Shown here: one piece after another, positions 22,679 through 34,674 of the stretch
How the letters are laid out: every line of letters starts with the position of its first letter
How positions within the stretch are numbered: the first letter of the stretch is position 1
DNA from: Coenobita brevimanus
Lineage: Eukaryota; Arthropoda; Malacostraca; Decapoda; Coenobitidae
Reading direction: 5' to 3'
Assembly: GCA_032717465.1 (NCBI GenBank)
Contig: CM064681.1
Coordinates: 12,096,235-12,160,234 of the forward strand
Length of the DNA: 64,000 bases
Notes under the pieces: generated by a model
The model's input: only the letters and a program-made list of their open reading frames with translations
Databases searched by the model: none
What the model was told of the DNA's origin: nothing
Position numbers and translations under genes: made by a program

Positions 22679-24367
22679 TCAAGATCCTATCATTTTGAGA
22701 TGCCTGGACACACTGCGTTTGAAAGACTGGAGATCATAGGCAGCAGGAAATACAGAAAGAGGGAGACAGTTCCAGAGCTGACCTGTTGCATAAATGAAAG
22801 ACTGGGAGTAACGGTTAACTCTTGCATTAGAGAGTTGGACAGAAAAGGGATGAGAGTTTGCTGCCAGACGGGTGCTACGCGCCCGTCGTAGAGGTGGAGG
22901 AATGCAAGCAGACAGTTCAGAGGAGCAGTGACCATTAAAGTAGCGATAGAAAAGAGATAAAGATGCATCAGTGCGGTGAACAGACAGAGGTTGAAGGGAG
23001 TCAGTAAGAGGAGGAGAGTTAATGAGACGAAAAGCCTTTGACTCCACCCTATTGAGAAGAGCTGTATGTGGGGAGCCTCCCCAAACATGAGAGTTGTACT
23101 CCACACGGGGGCGGATAAAACCCCTGTATAGAGTCAACAATTGTGCAGGGGTAAAGAAAGAGCGGAGTCGGCTTAGCACACCCAATCTCTTGGAAGCAGA
23201 TTTTACAAGAGATGTAATATGATCTTTCCAAGATAAGTCCCGAGTAAATGAAACCCCAAGCATGTTCAAGGATGATGCAGGATTAAGCTGAATATTATTA
23301 AACATTAGTGGGTAAACTTGTGGAAGATTTTGTCGGGTTGATAGGTGTAAGAACTGAGTCTTAGATGCATTAAAAACAACCATATTATTTTGACCCCAGT
23401 CAGAGATACGAGCCAAGTCAGACATTAGGTGTGCCATAGCCTCATCCCTTGTTTGTTGAAGTAACTGTTGAGATGGGCGTTGCGGGAACCGAATGGAAAG
23501 GTGAAGGGTGGAGTCATCAGCGTATGAGTGGATAGGGTTAGATGTACGGCTTAGAAGATCATTGATGAATAAAAGGAAGAGAGTTGGTGATAGGACAGAG
23601 CCCTGAGGAACACCACTGTTGATAGATCTAGGAGAAGAACGATGGCCGTCTACAACAGCGGCTATAGAACGACCAGAAAGGAAGCTAGCGATGAAGGCAC
23701 AGATAGAAGGATAGAAACCGTAGGAGGGCAGTTTGGAAATTAAAGATTTATGCCAGACTTGATCGAAAGCCTTTGAGATGTCAAGTGCAATGGCAAAGCT
23801 TTCGCCAAAGTCCCGAAAGGAGGATGACCAGGAGTCTGAAAGGTAGGTGTGAAGATAGCATGTGGAGCGTCCCTGACGGAACCCATACTGACGATCGGAA
23901 AGAAGGTTGTGATAGGAAAGATGCCTTAAAATTTTTCTATTAAGAATTGACTCGAAAACTTTTGAAATACAGGACGTTAAAGCAATTGGACGATAGTTGG
24001 AGGGTTGGGAGTGGTCACCCTTCTTTGGGACTGGCTGAATGAGAGCAAACTTCCAGCAAGAAGGAAAGGTACAAGTTGACAGACAAAGGCGAAAGAGTTT
24101 GCCTAGGCAGGGTGTAAGCACAGAAGCACAGTTCTTCAGAACAACAGGAGGGACCCCATCAGGCCCATATGCCTTGATAGTACTGAGGCCAGTGATGGCA
24201 GAATATACATCAACTGAAGAAATTTTAATGTCAGCCATGAGGAAGTCAGAGGGGGGAAGTGATGGAGGAACAGCACCGGAATCGTCTAAGGTGGAATTGG
24301 AGGAGAAAGTCTGTGCGAAGAGATCTGCTTTATCAGTAGAAGAAATAGCTACAGAACCAACAGAGTA
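22679..24367 (-). CDS. Jockey-like reverse transcriptase and C-terminal domain
   Basis: An open frame on the minus strand ends ...SRHLKMIGS and enters from the insertion at 24368; the first 15 codons before 24367 are foreign. Counting from that foreign start at 24412, the motifs are NYRPI at about residue 139, DISKAFD (motif A, catalytic Asp) at 211, GVPQGSVLSP (motif B) at 267 and YADD (motif C) at 297. A conserved C-terminal region lies after residue 400 (SWKDHITSLVKSASKRLGVL, YNSHVWGG). All core reverse transcriptase residues are present, so the domain itself looks intact. It would copy element RNA at a nicked target. It has no start codon of its own because the upstream endonuclease is disconnected. 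Confidence 0.93.
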   Translation of the reverse strand, partial: YSVGSVAISSTDKADLFAQTFSSNSTLDDSGAVPPSLPPSDFLMADIKISSVDVYSAITGLSTIKAYGPDGVPPVVLKNCASVLTPCLGKLFRLCLSTCTFPSCWKFALIQPVPKKGDHSQPSNYRPIALTSCISKVFESILNRKILRHLSYHNLLSDRQYGFRQGRSTCYLHTYLSDSWSSSFRDFGESFAIALDISKAFDQVWHKSLISKLPSYGFYPSICAFIASFLSGRSIAAVVDGHRSSPRSINSGVPQGSVLSPTLFLLFINDLLSRTSNPIHSYADDSTLHLSIRFPQRPSQQLLQQTRDEAMAHLMSDLARISDWGQNNMVVFNASKTQFLHLSTRQNLPQVYPLMFNNIQLNPASSLNMLGVSFTRDLSWKDHITSLVKSASKRLGVLSRLRSFFTPAQLLTLYRGFIRPRVEYNSHVWGGSPHTALLNRVESKAFRLINSPPLTDSLQPLSVHRTDASLSLFYRYFNGHCSSELSACIPPPLRRARSTRLAANSHPFSVQLSNARVNRYSQSFIYATGQLWNCLPLSVFPAAYDLQSFKRSVSRHLKMIGS

Positions 24368-25148
24368 TGTTCTGGTGTCAACATCTTTTTCCATATGAAG
24401 TTGCAGTATCACACATTTTACATAATAATTTTTAAAGCTGTTTAGTCATAATTAACAGTGTGTAATGAAGTGTGAATGATGAACAACCAAATATCATTTC
24501 GCTGTTAGCTGTGGTATAGAAGAAGGTGGATGGCAGACCACAAGTGCCACCCTGTTTCAATTATAAAAAGAAGGTTAGGAGAAATGAAAAGATATCTGAA
24601 TAGTGCGTAAGTGTAAAGTCCTGGGGAACCATTTACTATGTTGGTATATGTGAATGTACTTAATACCATTTTATAGAGGTGTATAATGTGCTAGTAGAGT
24701 TGTCATTTATCTCTACTTTTTGCATAAGCCCAGAGTATATGTAAATGCTCGGCACCTCACTTTTTAGCTGACCTCAGCACCGCGCCCTAGTCGGCTCAGT
24801 GAGTGTACAGCGTCAGAAGCCATTTAATAGTTATAAAGGGAGGTGGTATCGCTCTTACATATCTCTCGGGTCGCAGTTATATTAGTCTGTGCCCAATAAA
24901 GAGAGATTTAATCTGCTCATTTCTGTCACCTTACGCTACCACTTAATAACAGACCAGCTTCCACCTTCTTGTGGCAGAGGACCTTTGGTGGGAAGTGTCG
25001 GGCAGTGACGGCGAGTAGCTGACGTGTACTACAGACAGTGTCGTCGATCTCCAACACGGTGGTCTAGTTATACTATAACACCAGAACACATAATATTTAT
25101 TGGTGCTAGCGGTGGCACGATATTTGGTGCTAACCGTGTACCGATACA
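24368..25148 (+). mobile_element. 781-bp LTR-like insertion in the LINE, AGTA target duplication
   Basis: The segment begins TGTTCTGGTG and ends CCGATACA. It is bordered by AGTA at 24364-24367 and 25149-25152. Comparison with the copy at 17641-20030 (near 18250) shows that removing it and one AGTA restores the LINE. TG...CA ends with a 4-bp duplication fit an LTR retrotransposon or solo LTR. A TATAAA at 24832-24837 followed by AATAAA at 24895-24900 suggests promoter and polyadenylation signals in plus orientation. TGTTCTGGTGT recurs inverted at about 25079-25089, so the structure may be more complex than one LTR. No protein is encoded. Confidence 0.7.
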
Positions 25149-26619
25149 AGTAGAAAAGATGAGGGAAGGATGATGAGGTAAAGTTGTTAGAAAGATTTTT
25201 GGCAAGGTGCCAGAAGGAGCAGGAAGAATTCGAGTTGGAGAGTTCAGAGCATTTAGTATGGATGAAATTACTTTTAGTAGAGCGAAGAACAGACTTAGCA
25301 CGATTCCGGACAGAAACGTAAAGATGATGTGATTCAGGGGTGGGTTGGCTCCGGTACCTTTTGTAGGCCCTCTCCTTGTTGCGGACAGCATTAGAACAAG
25401 CGTGATTAAACCAAGGCTTTCTTGCGTTAGTCAAAGGATATGAGAAAGGAATGTATGCTTCCATGCCCGAGAGAATAACCTCCGTAATGCGCAAGGCACA
25501 CTCAGATGGCTCACGGCCATGGAAGCAATAATCATTCCAGGGAAAATCAAAGAAGTACTGCCTGAGGGCCTCCCAGTCCACGGCCCCAAAATGCCACAGA
25601 CGACGTTTCCCTGGAGGGTCCACAGGCCATACTGGAGTGATAGGACAGGTTAAGGTAATAACGTTGTGATCGGAGGAGCCCAACGGAGAGAAAAGATTAA
25701 CAGAGTAAGCAGAAGGATTAGTTGTGAGGAAGAGGTCAAGTATGTTGGAGCTCTCTCCAAGGCGGTCAGGGATACGGGTAGGGTGCTGTACAAGCTGCTC
25801 TAGGTCATTAAGGATAGAAAAGATGTAGGCTTGTTCACCAGGTGGATCCGTGAAAGGAGAGGAGAGCCAAAGGTGGTGGTGAACATTGAAATCTCCAAGA
25901 ATGGAGATTTCAGAGAAAGGAGAAATGGATAGAATGTGTTCCATCGTAGAAGTAAGATAGTCGAAGAATTTTTGATAGTCAATAGAATTAGGGGATAAGT
26001 AAACAGCACAGATATATTTAGTCAGAGAATGACAGGAAAGCCGAAGCCAGAGTGTGGAGAATTCAGAAGAATCGAGTTCAGGAACATGAGAGCAAGATAA
26101 GTCGTTGCGTATATATACACAACAGCCACCTTTGGCTTTGAAATGATAATAGAGAAAGTAGGAGGATACAGAAAAGGGTTTGCTGTCAGTTGCCTCAGAC
26201 AGCTGAGTCTCCGTTAGAAAAAGAAGGTGAGGTTTAGAGGAGGAGAGGTGGTGCTCAACAGAGCGAAAGTTAGAGGAAAGGCCGCGAATGTTGCAGAAAT
26301 GAAGAAGAAGAGAGTCAGACAGTGGTTCCAGGCACCTCGAGTCGTCACTGGGAGAGGGGCGGATAGTGGGGGCATTTATGGTCCCCCCCGCTGGGGACTC
26401 CGAGGCTTGATGAATCGACGCCATTTTTGGTGAATTTTGAATAGGAAGTGTAGTGTGTACTGTGCATGTAGTCTGGTGAAGATAGAGAAATTTGTACTGG
26501 AGAGCATGCTGGCCTACTCTCTGTGTAACTGAGACACTGAAAAAGTTCAGCAAAGGGGGATGGTCAGGAACTAGTCCTGAGGGCTGATGATTTAGATTAA
26601 ATTTTTTGGAACGTTTCAC
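25149..26619 (-). CDS. Jockey-like apurinic-type endonuclease domain
   Basis: The minus-strand frame from 26619 encodes about 490 residues before reading into the insertion at 25148. A likely functional start is Met66 ([10 protein letters not shown]), since the first 65 residues are not conserved-looking. Exonuclease-endonuclease-phosphatase motifs appear in order: CNIRGL (about 109), TETQ (136), GDFN (242) and SSDHN (315). These are the metal-binding and catalytic positions of LINE endonucleases that nick target DNA. A linker follows ([20 protein letters not shown]). The frame then continues about 68 codons into foreign sequence to a stop at 24943, so the protein is cut off from its reverse transcriptase. 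Confidence 0.92.
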
Positions 26620-26621
26620 GG

Positions 26622-27380
26622 AAAGGCAAGGGAGAAGGGATTCGATTACGCGAACAACCAGTCAAGAGGCAACATCACAGGATAAGGACAAATTTCAAAG
26701 TCATATGGCAAAATCAACTTGAAAAACTTTGGTCTCTTTTAAACCAAAGTTGGTGGAAGAGTTGAGGGTAAGACCAAGACGAAGGAATTCCATTTTGACA
26801 GCAGTCAATCACTGGGCAAGGTACAGACCAATAGCAAAGTTTGATCAGTGTCTATCTGTTGTACCAGCAAAATGACTAAAGTAGTTTTGATATGATTTGG
26901 ACCAAATTTGGTAGAAGAGTTGAGAGTTAGCCAAAGGGTGGACGTATTATGTTTGAAAACAATAGGTCAAAGGTCCATGTCACATGGCAAGGTGAACTAA
27001 ATAGATTTGATCTGATTTAGTCCAAACTTGGTGGAAAAGTTCCGACTAGGGCAAGAATGCAGGGACACAATACTGAAATCAGTTAGTCGAAAACTGAGGT
27101 CACAGGGCAAAATCAAACGTTCGACGCAAGCAGTTTTTACTTGATTTTTAAAAAATGAAAGGGCTGAAAGCTAGTCAAGGATAAAGAGTCGATTTTGAGA
27201 ACAATAAATTAAGGTCAAGATCACAGGACAAGGTCAACTCAAAGAACTGCTATTCAGTTTTAATTAAACCTGGCAGAAATACTTTGGGTTAGACAAGGAT
27301 GTAGTAAGTCGATTCTCAAACCAATCGGCCGAAGATCAAGGCCATATGGCAAAGGCTAATGATTTGCTCTGAGACCAGTT
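26622..27380. repeat. Diverged tandem array, unit about 115-125 bp
   Basis: Five to six units share, in order, a TTGGTGGAAGAGTTGAG-like word, TCGATT, GAACAATAGGTCAA, and GTCACAGGGCAAGGTCAACT. Landmarks fall at about 26752, 26917, 27036, 27162 and 27276; the first interval is longer because of an extra segment of about 40 bp. Units are strongly diverged. Similar words occur at 62960-63185. No coding role is apparent. Confidence 0.8.
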
Positions 27381-27989
<609 letters not shown>

Positions 27990-28556
27990 AACACTTACAA
28001 TGCCCTCAGCTGGACCTCTCATGTCAGATCACATGCTAAAACCGCCTCAAAGCAACTTGGATTATTGTACAGAGTTCGTAGATTCTTCACTGACGAGCAG
28101 TTAGCTATAGTTTATAAGAGTCATGTGTGCTCTCAGCTGGAATATTACTCGTCCTTGTGGAATGGATGTGGAAAGGATGCACTAAAACAACTAGATAAAA
28201 TTCAGAACAAAGCTGTTAGAATTATTAATAACCCTGCTTTACAAATAAACCATCTCGCCTACTGGTAAGAAGGAATATTGCCTCCCTTGCATTATTTTAC
28301 AGATACTTTCATGGCAAATGCTCAGACGAAGTTGCATTCACTGTGCCACAACTCCATGCCTTTCCTCGTGCTACACAGGCCCCTGGTAGTGCTCATGACT
28401 GGAATGTCACACTGCCATATTGCAGAACTTCCGCCTATCAGAAATCTTTTATTCCCCAAGCTGCATCTCTTTGGAACTCGCTTCCCCAGAGGTTTTTTCC
28501 CCCAAACTTCAACCTGCAGCTGTTTAAGTCATGTCTTTTTGTAGCCTCAGATTAAC
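27990..28556 (+). mobile_element. 3' fragment of a second jockey-like LINE family
   Basis: Plus-strand frames encode a LINE C-terminal region: SWTSHV, LLYRVRRFFTDEQLAIVYKS, QLDKIQNKAVRIINNPAL, then after a shift WNVTLPYCRTSAYQKSFIPQ and ASLWNSLP near the end. The pattern matches the C-terminus downstream of the reverse transcriptase in jockey-type elements but is a different family from the copy at 22578-26621. A stop near 28266 and a frameshift show it is dead. Confidence 0.85.
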
Positions 28557-28737
28557 CGGAACCGTGCATTAAAATGCAACAATTTTATAATCAACGTACA
28601 TAAAATGAGATAATATTAAAGAGAGCGTAAGAAACAAAGAAAAGGGTGCAATCGGCCTCCGGGTTTTACACGTCTATGTCTTATATCACGCCGTAAACGC
28701 GGCGGGGCACTTCCGTGGAGTTTCATGGCTTTGCATT

Positions 28738-28779
<42 letters not shown>

Positions 28780-29185
28780 CTGCCTGTCTGTCTGTCGTTT
28801 ATGGAAATCAAGGGGGATACAAATATAAGTCTTTTCACAGCTCTGACAGGTGTAACTTCTTACGACGAATTTGAACTTTTTAAACGTGTTCATTACATAA
28901 GCTAAAGTGGCTCCACTGATGGCCAAGATTTTACTTAATCAGAAAAACTCAAGTCTGCATCGTGGAAAGATGGTAGCCAGTTACCACTGAATTTTTAACT
29001 TCTAAAACCTTCTGTCAACGTCTCCCTGTTGAGCCACCACTCTACTCATCTCGCAATAGAAGGCATCCCTTACTACTTGTTTTTTCACATTCCATATTTT
29101 ACTCCTTGGTGCATGGGTCCCCTTTTTCAATACCCGCTCCTTAAGCCCATGTCACATATCAATAAACTGTGTTGCTGCACACACT
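28557..29185. repeat. Gene-free stretch with (AG)n run
   Basis: (AG)n lies at about 28739-28774, followed by a few TGTC units. No gene or element was recognised. Confidence 0.85.
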
Positions 29186-29452
29186 GGTAGCATATAGATA
29201 AAGTATTATAGAATGTAACTTTTCCGTTTCATTCTTTCCTATGAAATGTCCATGTCAATTCTTCCATCCTGTATGGTGGTTTTTCTCACTTTTCCTGCCA
29301 GTTTTAACTGGAGGGTTTGGAGGCGGGGGAGCCTTCTTGCTTTACTATCCTTATCCTTCAGCTTGTAGAATTAGATCTCGTAGTCATAGTCTACTCTGTA
29401 ACAAACAGCCTCAAAAGGACCATAAGGTCTGTTGCTGTTTGCTTTCTTTTGT
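29186..29452. repeat. Dispersed repeat, copy 1
   Basis: This copy shares long stretches with 63553-63832 in the same orientation, including GGAGGCGGGGGAGCCTTC, AATTAGATCTCGTAGTCATA and GGTCTGTTGCTGTTTGCTTT. It adjoins the truncated end of the LINE endonuclease to its right. No coding role can be assigned, and it may be part of an element whose core is absent. Confidence 0.75.
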
Positions 29453-31707
29453 ACTCCGTGCTCCCTATAACTTTAACATCCCTCACTAGCCTCCTATCAG
29501 CCTTCCTGACCAGGAAATAATCTATCTGGCTGCTATTTTCCCCAGACTCGTCTGTAATCAACCTACTCTCTCTTTTCCCAAACAGCGTGTTGCACACAAT
29601 TATGTCCATTACCTTTCCAGACTCAAGTATCTTTTCTCCATCCTCATTTCTTGTACCTAAGGCCCGTGTCCCATATTCAAGTTCATCTTCGAGAATGGCC
29701 CCGATCACCTCAATCTTACCCTCGAGGTATGATCTTGGTGAAATGCCATGATCATACCTCAAATGGTAGGCCTACAAGCCCGTCAAAAATACGCAACTCA
29801 AAGGCTGACCGTGGCACGACTCAAGGTCGTGTCTTAGTTGGCTCCCACACCTCCCGACCGGCCCCGAGTCTGCTCTGCTCACGACTGCGTCACGACTGCC
29901 TCACGACCGCGCCATGACTGCCTCACGAATGGGCGTGACATCCTCAAGAACGTGACAAGATTGCGAGGCGACCATGAGGCGATGGAGCTATGAGTTTTCA
30001 AATTTGAAATTAATGGATTTTTGTCAGCCACGACTGTGACACGACCGCCCACTAACGCAACATGACTGCATGATGCGTTTGGGGAATGCACCACGATCCC
30101 CCCACGAACCCCCCACGACCAACCCATGGAAGTATATATTGAGTGCAAGGTGGGGCGGGGCATCATATCTGGACAACCAATGACACCCAGCGCATCACAA
30201 TGGACCTCTCCTGTGTCCCAATCACTATCAAAAACAAGAGAATGCTCATCCTGCTATGTCAGTTGCGGGTGCAAAGCCTTCATGCGCAGTCATATTTTTT
30301 TTTTTTTTGTTGGCGACAGCATCACGACACACAGTGACCGCATCACGATGAATCTGATTGCGCTAAGATTGCTTTACGACCAACATACAACACTCCCAAC
30401 AGTGATGCAGCTGTGACATGACTTTTGGCAAATCGTGAGGCAGCTACGATTTTTTAATGCGCATGTTAAAAATCGTGAGGTGCTGCTAGTCATCCCTAAA
30501 GAGTCTGGACTTTGTCAGCGAATCAAGGGATGATAGATACAAAAGTGCGTTATGACCTTGACTTGCGCTGCGGTAGGCACTTGTGTCGCGTATGTGTGAC
30601 AGGGGCTTCAAACGGCTATTACACGACACGGTCATGTTAGTGCTAAGACGCACAAAGACACTGCTATGACGTCCCATGACACCCTACGGAAGCGTCACGT
30701 TATCCTGACGACACACTACGATTATCCCTCAGTTAAAAAATAATGGTCACTTTGACTCCACGTCACGCCAAGACATCGCCACGTGGCGTGTCATAAGTTG
30801 TTGTAGCGTATCTTAAGTATAACTTTGCCTGTCGTGGGCATAACTTCATGTGTTGTTGCAGGTCTTCGGGATCCGATCTCCAAGTTATTGCTACGACACT
30901 TCAAGTCACACCTAACAACAATCTATGACAACCTGCGACAAGCTAAGACATGCTAAGACACGCTAAGTCACAGCTAAGACAAAAGTGTACCGTCAAGACA
31001 TGTCATGTTCTCCTCCTTGTTGGTGCCCACGCCGACAATTTTTTAACATTCCAAAAATTGTTGTAGCGCGCCAAGAACCGCGAAGAATGAGCAAGTTCTC
31101 CACGCCAGTGCTACGTTATCGCTAAAGTCACACAACGTTACTCATGACGACATGCGGCAACACACAAAGACATGAAGATCGTAGCATGTCGTGGGCAGGT
31201 TCCTGACATTGGGACATAGACTTAAAACACAACTCTCATGTACTCTATATCGTTGAACTGCTTCACCTACATGACCATTAATAAGTCCCCTCCCCAAACT
31301 ATAATCTTATCATCCCCCCTACGACTTACTACACGTATTAAGCCATCCCAGGATCGATCCTTCTCTACCTCATCCAAGCCTGCCTGTAGAGCATACACAG
31401 ATATAAACGAAAACATTGTCCCACCGGAAAAATATTCTCCACTGTTATCCTTTCACTTACTCTCATTACATTATTAAAATTTTATACCCATTTCTCCATA
31501 ACCAAGACACCCACACAGCCCTACTGTGCCAAAACAGCTTGTAACGACAATCCCTCCCAGCAGACATTCTGGCTAATCCTCCCCTACATCTGACTTCTTG
31601 CACACATCTAACATCCACCCTTCTCCTGCTCTACCCCTCAAACTTCCCACATTCAATGACGCCACTCTGATCCCCTAGGGTGATTTAGTTTCCTCTAGCT
31701 CGCTTTG

Positions 31708-31708
<1 letters not shown>
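29453..31708 (-). pseudogene. LINE endonuclease fragment split by a DNA transposon
   Basis: Two minus-strand pieces (31223-31708 and 29453-29657) form one apurinic-type endonuclease once the insertion at 29661-31222 is left out. The first carries VDMCARRK-like and VSVYA.QAGL words and a metal-site region GGDL followed by NGHVGEAV (one frameshift). The second carries GTRNEDGEKILESG, VCNTLFGKRESRLIT, SQIDYFLVRK and VRDVKVIGS. The reverse transcriptase is absent, because similarity ends at about 29453 where another repeat begins. Stops in the first piece show decay. Confidence 0.82.
29661..31222. mobile_element. Non-autonomous Harbinger-like element rich in CACGAC-type motifs
   Basis: The insertion of 1562 bp lies between TAA copies at 29658-29660 and 31223-31225. 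The left end GGCCCGTGTCCCA pairs with the right end read inwards, AGTCTATGTCCCA, with differences only at transitions. Taking out the element and one TAA makes the host endonuclease read through in frame (VHESCVLGTRNEDG). A 3-bp TWA duplication is typical of PIF/Harbinger. There is no transposase. The body is filled with irregularly spaced TCACGAC, CTACGAC and GCTAAGACA words on the plus strand. Confidence 0.8.
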
Positions 31709-31756
<48 letters not shown>

Positions 31757-31945
31757 ATAATCGGTAAAAATAAACGCCACAGGCTCCGTCCACCTGCACA
31801 GTTCCAAGTCCTGGCATGGAATATGGGACCCATATGCCAACAGCCGTGATCAGTGGCTGTGGCAGTGGCCTCGGGGCACCCTGCCAGGACAGCTGCAGGG
31901 ACACCTTTGGCACTGTAACTGTCCCGCCATTATACACCAACTGAT
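31709..31945 (-). other. (CT)n run and possible 5' leader of the LINE
   Basis: (CT)n spans about 31709-31753. Beyond it, the minus strand has a 61-codon open frame (31940-31755) with VYNGGTVTVPKVSLQLSWQG and GIWVPYSMPGLGT. I do not recognise it as a host protein. Its position directly upstream of the LINE endonuclease fragment suggests an untranslated leader or N-terminal extension of that element. Confidence 0.4.
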
Positions 31946-32576
31946 AGGGCAGCCTCCTGGGGCTGTGTGTGTGTGTGTGTTAAGAAAAATACTAATAATG
32001 AATAAGTGGATGTGTAACTGAATGAAGAGGTCGGTAAGTTGGTATATATTGGTATCGTGGTTTAGGAAGCTTTAAAAAACAAACAAACAATGGAGGTATA
32101 ATGTTAATGTTAAATTTTACTGAGGTTAATGATTATTAAACAAGACAAGTTAGCTTATGCAAGAGGAAAAACAAGTAAAAAACGTAGCACAAAAGTCTAC
32201 AACAGAGGATGGGAATTTCCATTATACAATACTGGTAATCAATTAGTATAAAACTTACAAACAAACCAAAAGAAGCAAGTTGGTTGAGCCCAAGTACTTT
32301 TAAACTGGTGCTTTTTTTCTGTTTCTTAGCTTTTCTTCTACAGTAATGCATCTCCCAGTAAGAAAAACCTGCACTCCTGCCACCATTACTCTTCCATGCC
32401 AAAAAAAAAAAAAAAGTTAACTTCCACCACATAGAGGGAATTAGTTATTTCTACACTTTATTCATTCGTCCATCCAGCCATCCCATATCGGCTACAGTGG
32501 GTCGTATGCTAGGGCAAGGTTAGCAAAAACCCGTAGTCTACGTAAGTGACAGTTTTGTGGTTCATAACCAGTTAAC

Positions 32577-32656
<80 letters not shown>

Positions 32657-33765
32657 TAAAAAGTGAGCTATGGAGTTCAATAATCAGCCAATGAAGTTCG
32701 CACATAAAGTAATGGTAATTGATGGGGATAGTTTGTGGGACGCACTGCAGATATATAAGGTGGAAGATATTTTTTTCAGTGCAGTGCAATGTAATGTCTC
32801 GCAAAAGAGAATGAATGAATGGCGTTTCTCGTACATAACTGTTTGACAAAGAAGTGAATGGAAGATGACAGAAATGGAAAATTCACTTACGAAACTTGTG
32901 TATTAAGGATTATTATCGGTCTCTAGAACGGAGTGAAATTTAGGAGCTGTTGTAGTGTAACTTTTAAGTGAAAATGCTGAACTTAGGGTCTTCCGGCAAA
33001 TTTACTGAGGGAGTTCCCTCCAACCTCCTTCCCCTGGTCGCATGCCCACGCAGACTGTTAAAGACTGTGTTTAGCTCACAAGTATATTGATATCCCTCCT
33101 CCCTATACTGAATGTAAATAGCTGTGATAATGCAAACCATTTTTTTTTTTTTCACTCAGCAGTTTCTACATTTATGTAAATTTCTTCGAAGTATAAGTTC
33201 CAAATTTCTGAAGATTTCCTTCAGGCAGTCCTGATGAAATTCTTTACGTCACCAATTTAGAAACACAGTATAAGAGTTGTAGTCATTGGTGTAATGAATA
33301 CCTTCATCAAAGAGATCATGAATAGGAAAACATATTGAAAGACTGAATGACAGAGTATACGTTAATACTAAAGTGGGTTACAATCAGTATTGAAGTAGAC
33401 TACAGGAAAATTTTTGGAAAGACCTCAAATACTCTCAGTTGAAATTCAGTCATGTCTCACAGAAGGTAACAGGCTAACATATTATCCTGCAGACACAGTG
33501 TCATACTTCATCTTTGTGTTCTATGCCCTTTACTTGCTTCGTCAATCTGATTTCCTTTATAACTCATACAGACACGTACAATCGGCATTTGTCCTCAGAG
33601 TTCCAAAGATACTTAATCACAAGGTCGGTTACCAGATTCAGTTTTTAAGTATCGTATGTCCTTACTGATGGATTCCCCGTACCTAACCATACAAGTAATG
33701 ACGCCACATAACCTGAGCTTTGGGCGGTTCGAGGGTCGTTACCCCAGTAGCATGGGGTTTTGCCC

Positions 33766-33825
<60 letters not shown>

Positions 33826-34414
33826 AGGAGGTATCTTTTCGAACGTTTATGTTTATTTCTCCTACAGAGATCATAACAGAGTCCACATTTGGTTGACAAA
33901 CTGTAAGGTACGGTAGGTTTCACGTCCTCATTCACATCTTCCCAACTATAATTATCGGTTCAGAACCTATAGATGTATTTAAATTTGTTGACTGATAGTA
34001 AAGAGGTGTCGAACACTCATTGCATTCAAAGGTTTTGTGGGCAACACATCAAGAATATCCTTCAATCCACCATATGTTGATCTGTTGCCTGGCGACGTCA
34101 GCAACATGAATGCGTCACATGGCTGCGAGGCTGGGCGATGAGTCCCAGTGATAAAGTGCAGGGACAGCCACACAAACTAGCACACTAATAAACCGTTCCT
34201 ACCGATCAGAGTTATGCAAGTTTTTGAGGCTGGATAATGTGGCAACTCCGTGGATCCACAACGAAAGATCTACACGACTGAAGTCTGTATTAGATCAATA
34301 TCAAGTTCCTACAAACAATACATGTAATGTTTCATCAGCTGCTTCCTTTTAGTTTCCTATGATAAATTATGACAATGTGATGGATCTAAAATCTGCTGTT
34401 CAGTTATCCTATTG

Positions 34415-34418
<4 letters not shown>
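31946..34418. other. Gene-free stretch with long (AC)n and (GT)n microsatellites
   Basis: (AC)n lies at 32578-32654 and (GT)n at about 33769-33819, with poly-A and poly-T runs near 32400 and 33141. No coding region, transposon protein or RNA gene was recognised. Confidence 0.85.
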
Positions 34419-34499
<81 letters not shown>

Positions 34500-34614
34500 T
34501 AAGTTTTCCCGTAACAAGTCTCACAATGACCTCATCTCCCTCCGATCTGGCAATGTCCCGTCTTCACGCCTTTCTCATTTCCTTCATCCCTGTGTTTCCT
34601 CTATTGATTTTTCT

Positions 34615-34674
<60 letters not shown>

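Larger units (their letters stand above)
22578..26621 (-). mobile_element. Near full-length jockey-like LINE (endonuclease plus reverse transcriptase)
   Basis: This is the best copy of the dominant LINE family in the window. Read on the minus strand it has an endonuclease domain (26619 to 25149), an LTR-like insertion, the reverse transcriptase and C-terminal domain (24367 to 22679), a 3' UTR and an oligo-A tail (poly-T at about 22579-22589 on the plus strand). There is no separate gag-like first ORF. It sits inside a short tandem array, with array sequence on both sides. Without the LTR-like insertion the coding region would be almost continuous, which suggests relatively recent activity. 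Six other copies or fragments of this or related families lie in the window. Confidence 0.93.

Noticed and set aside
24039..24398. 119-codon plus-strand frame over the LINE
   Set aside because: Antisense shadow of the reverse transcriptase on the minus strand.
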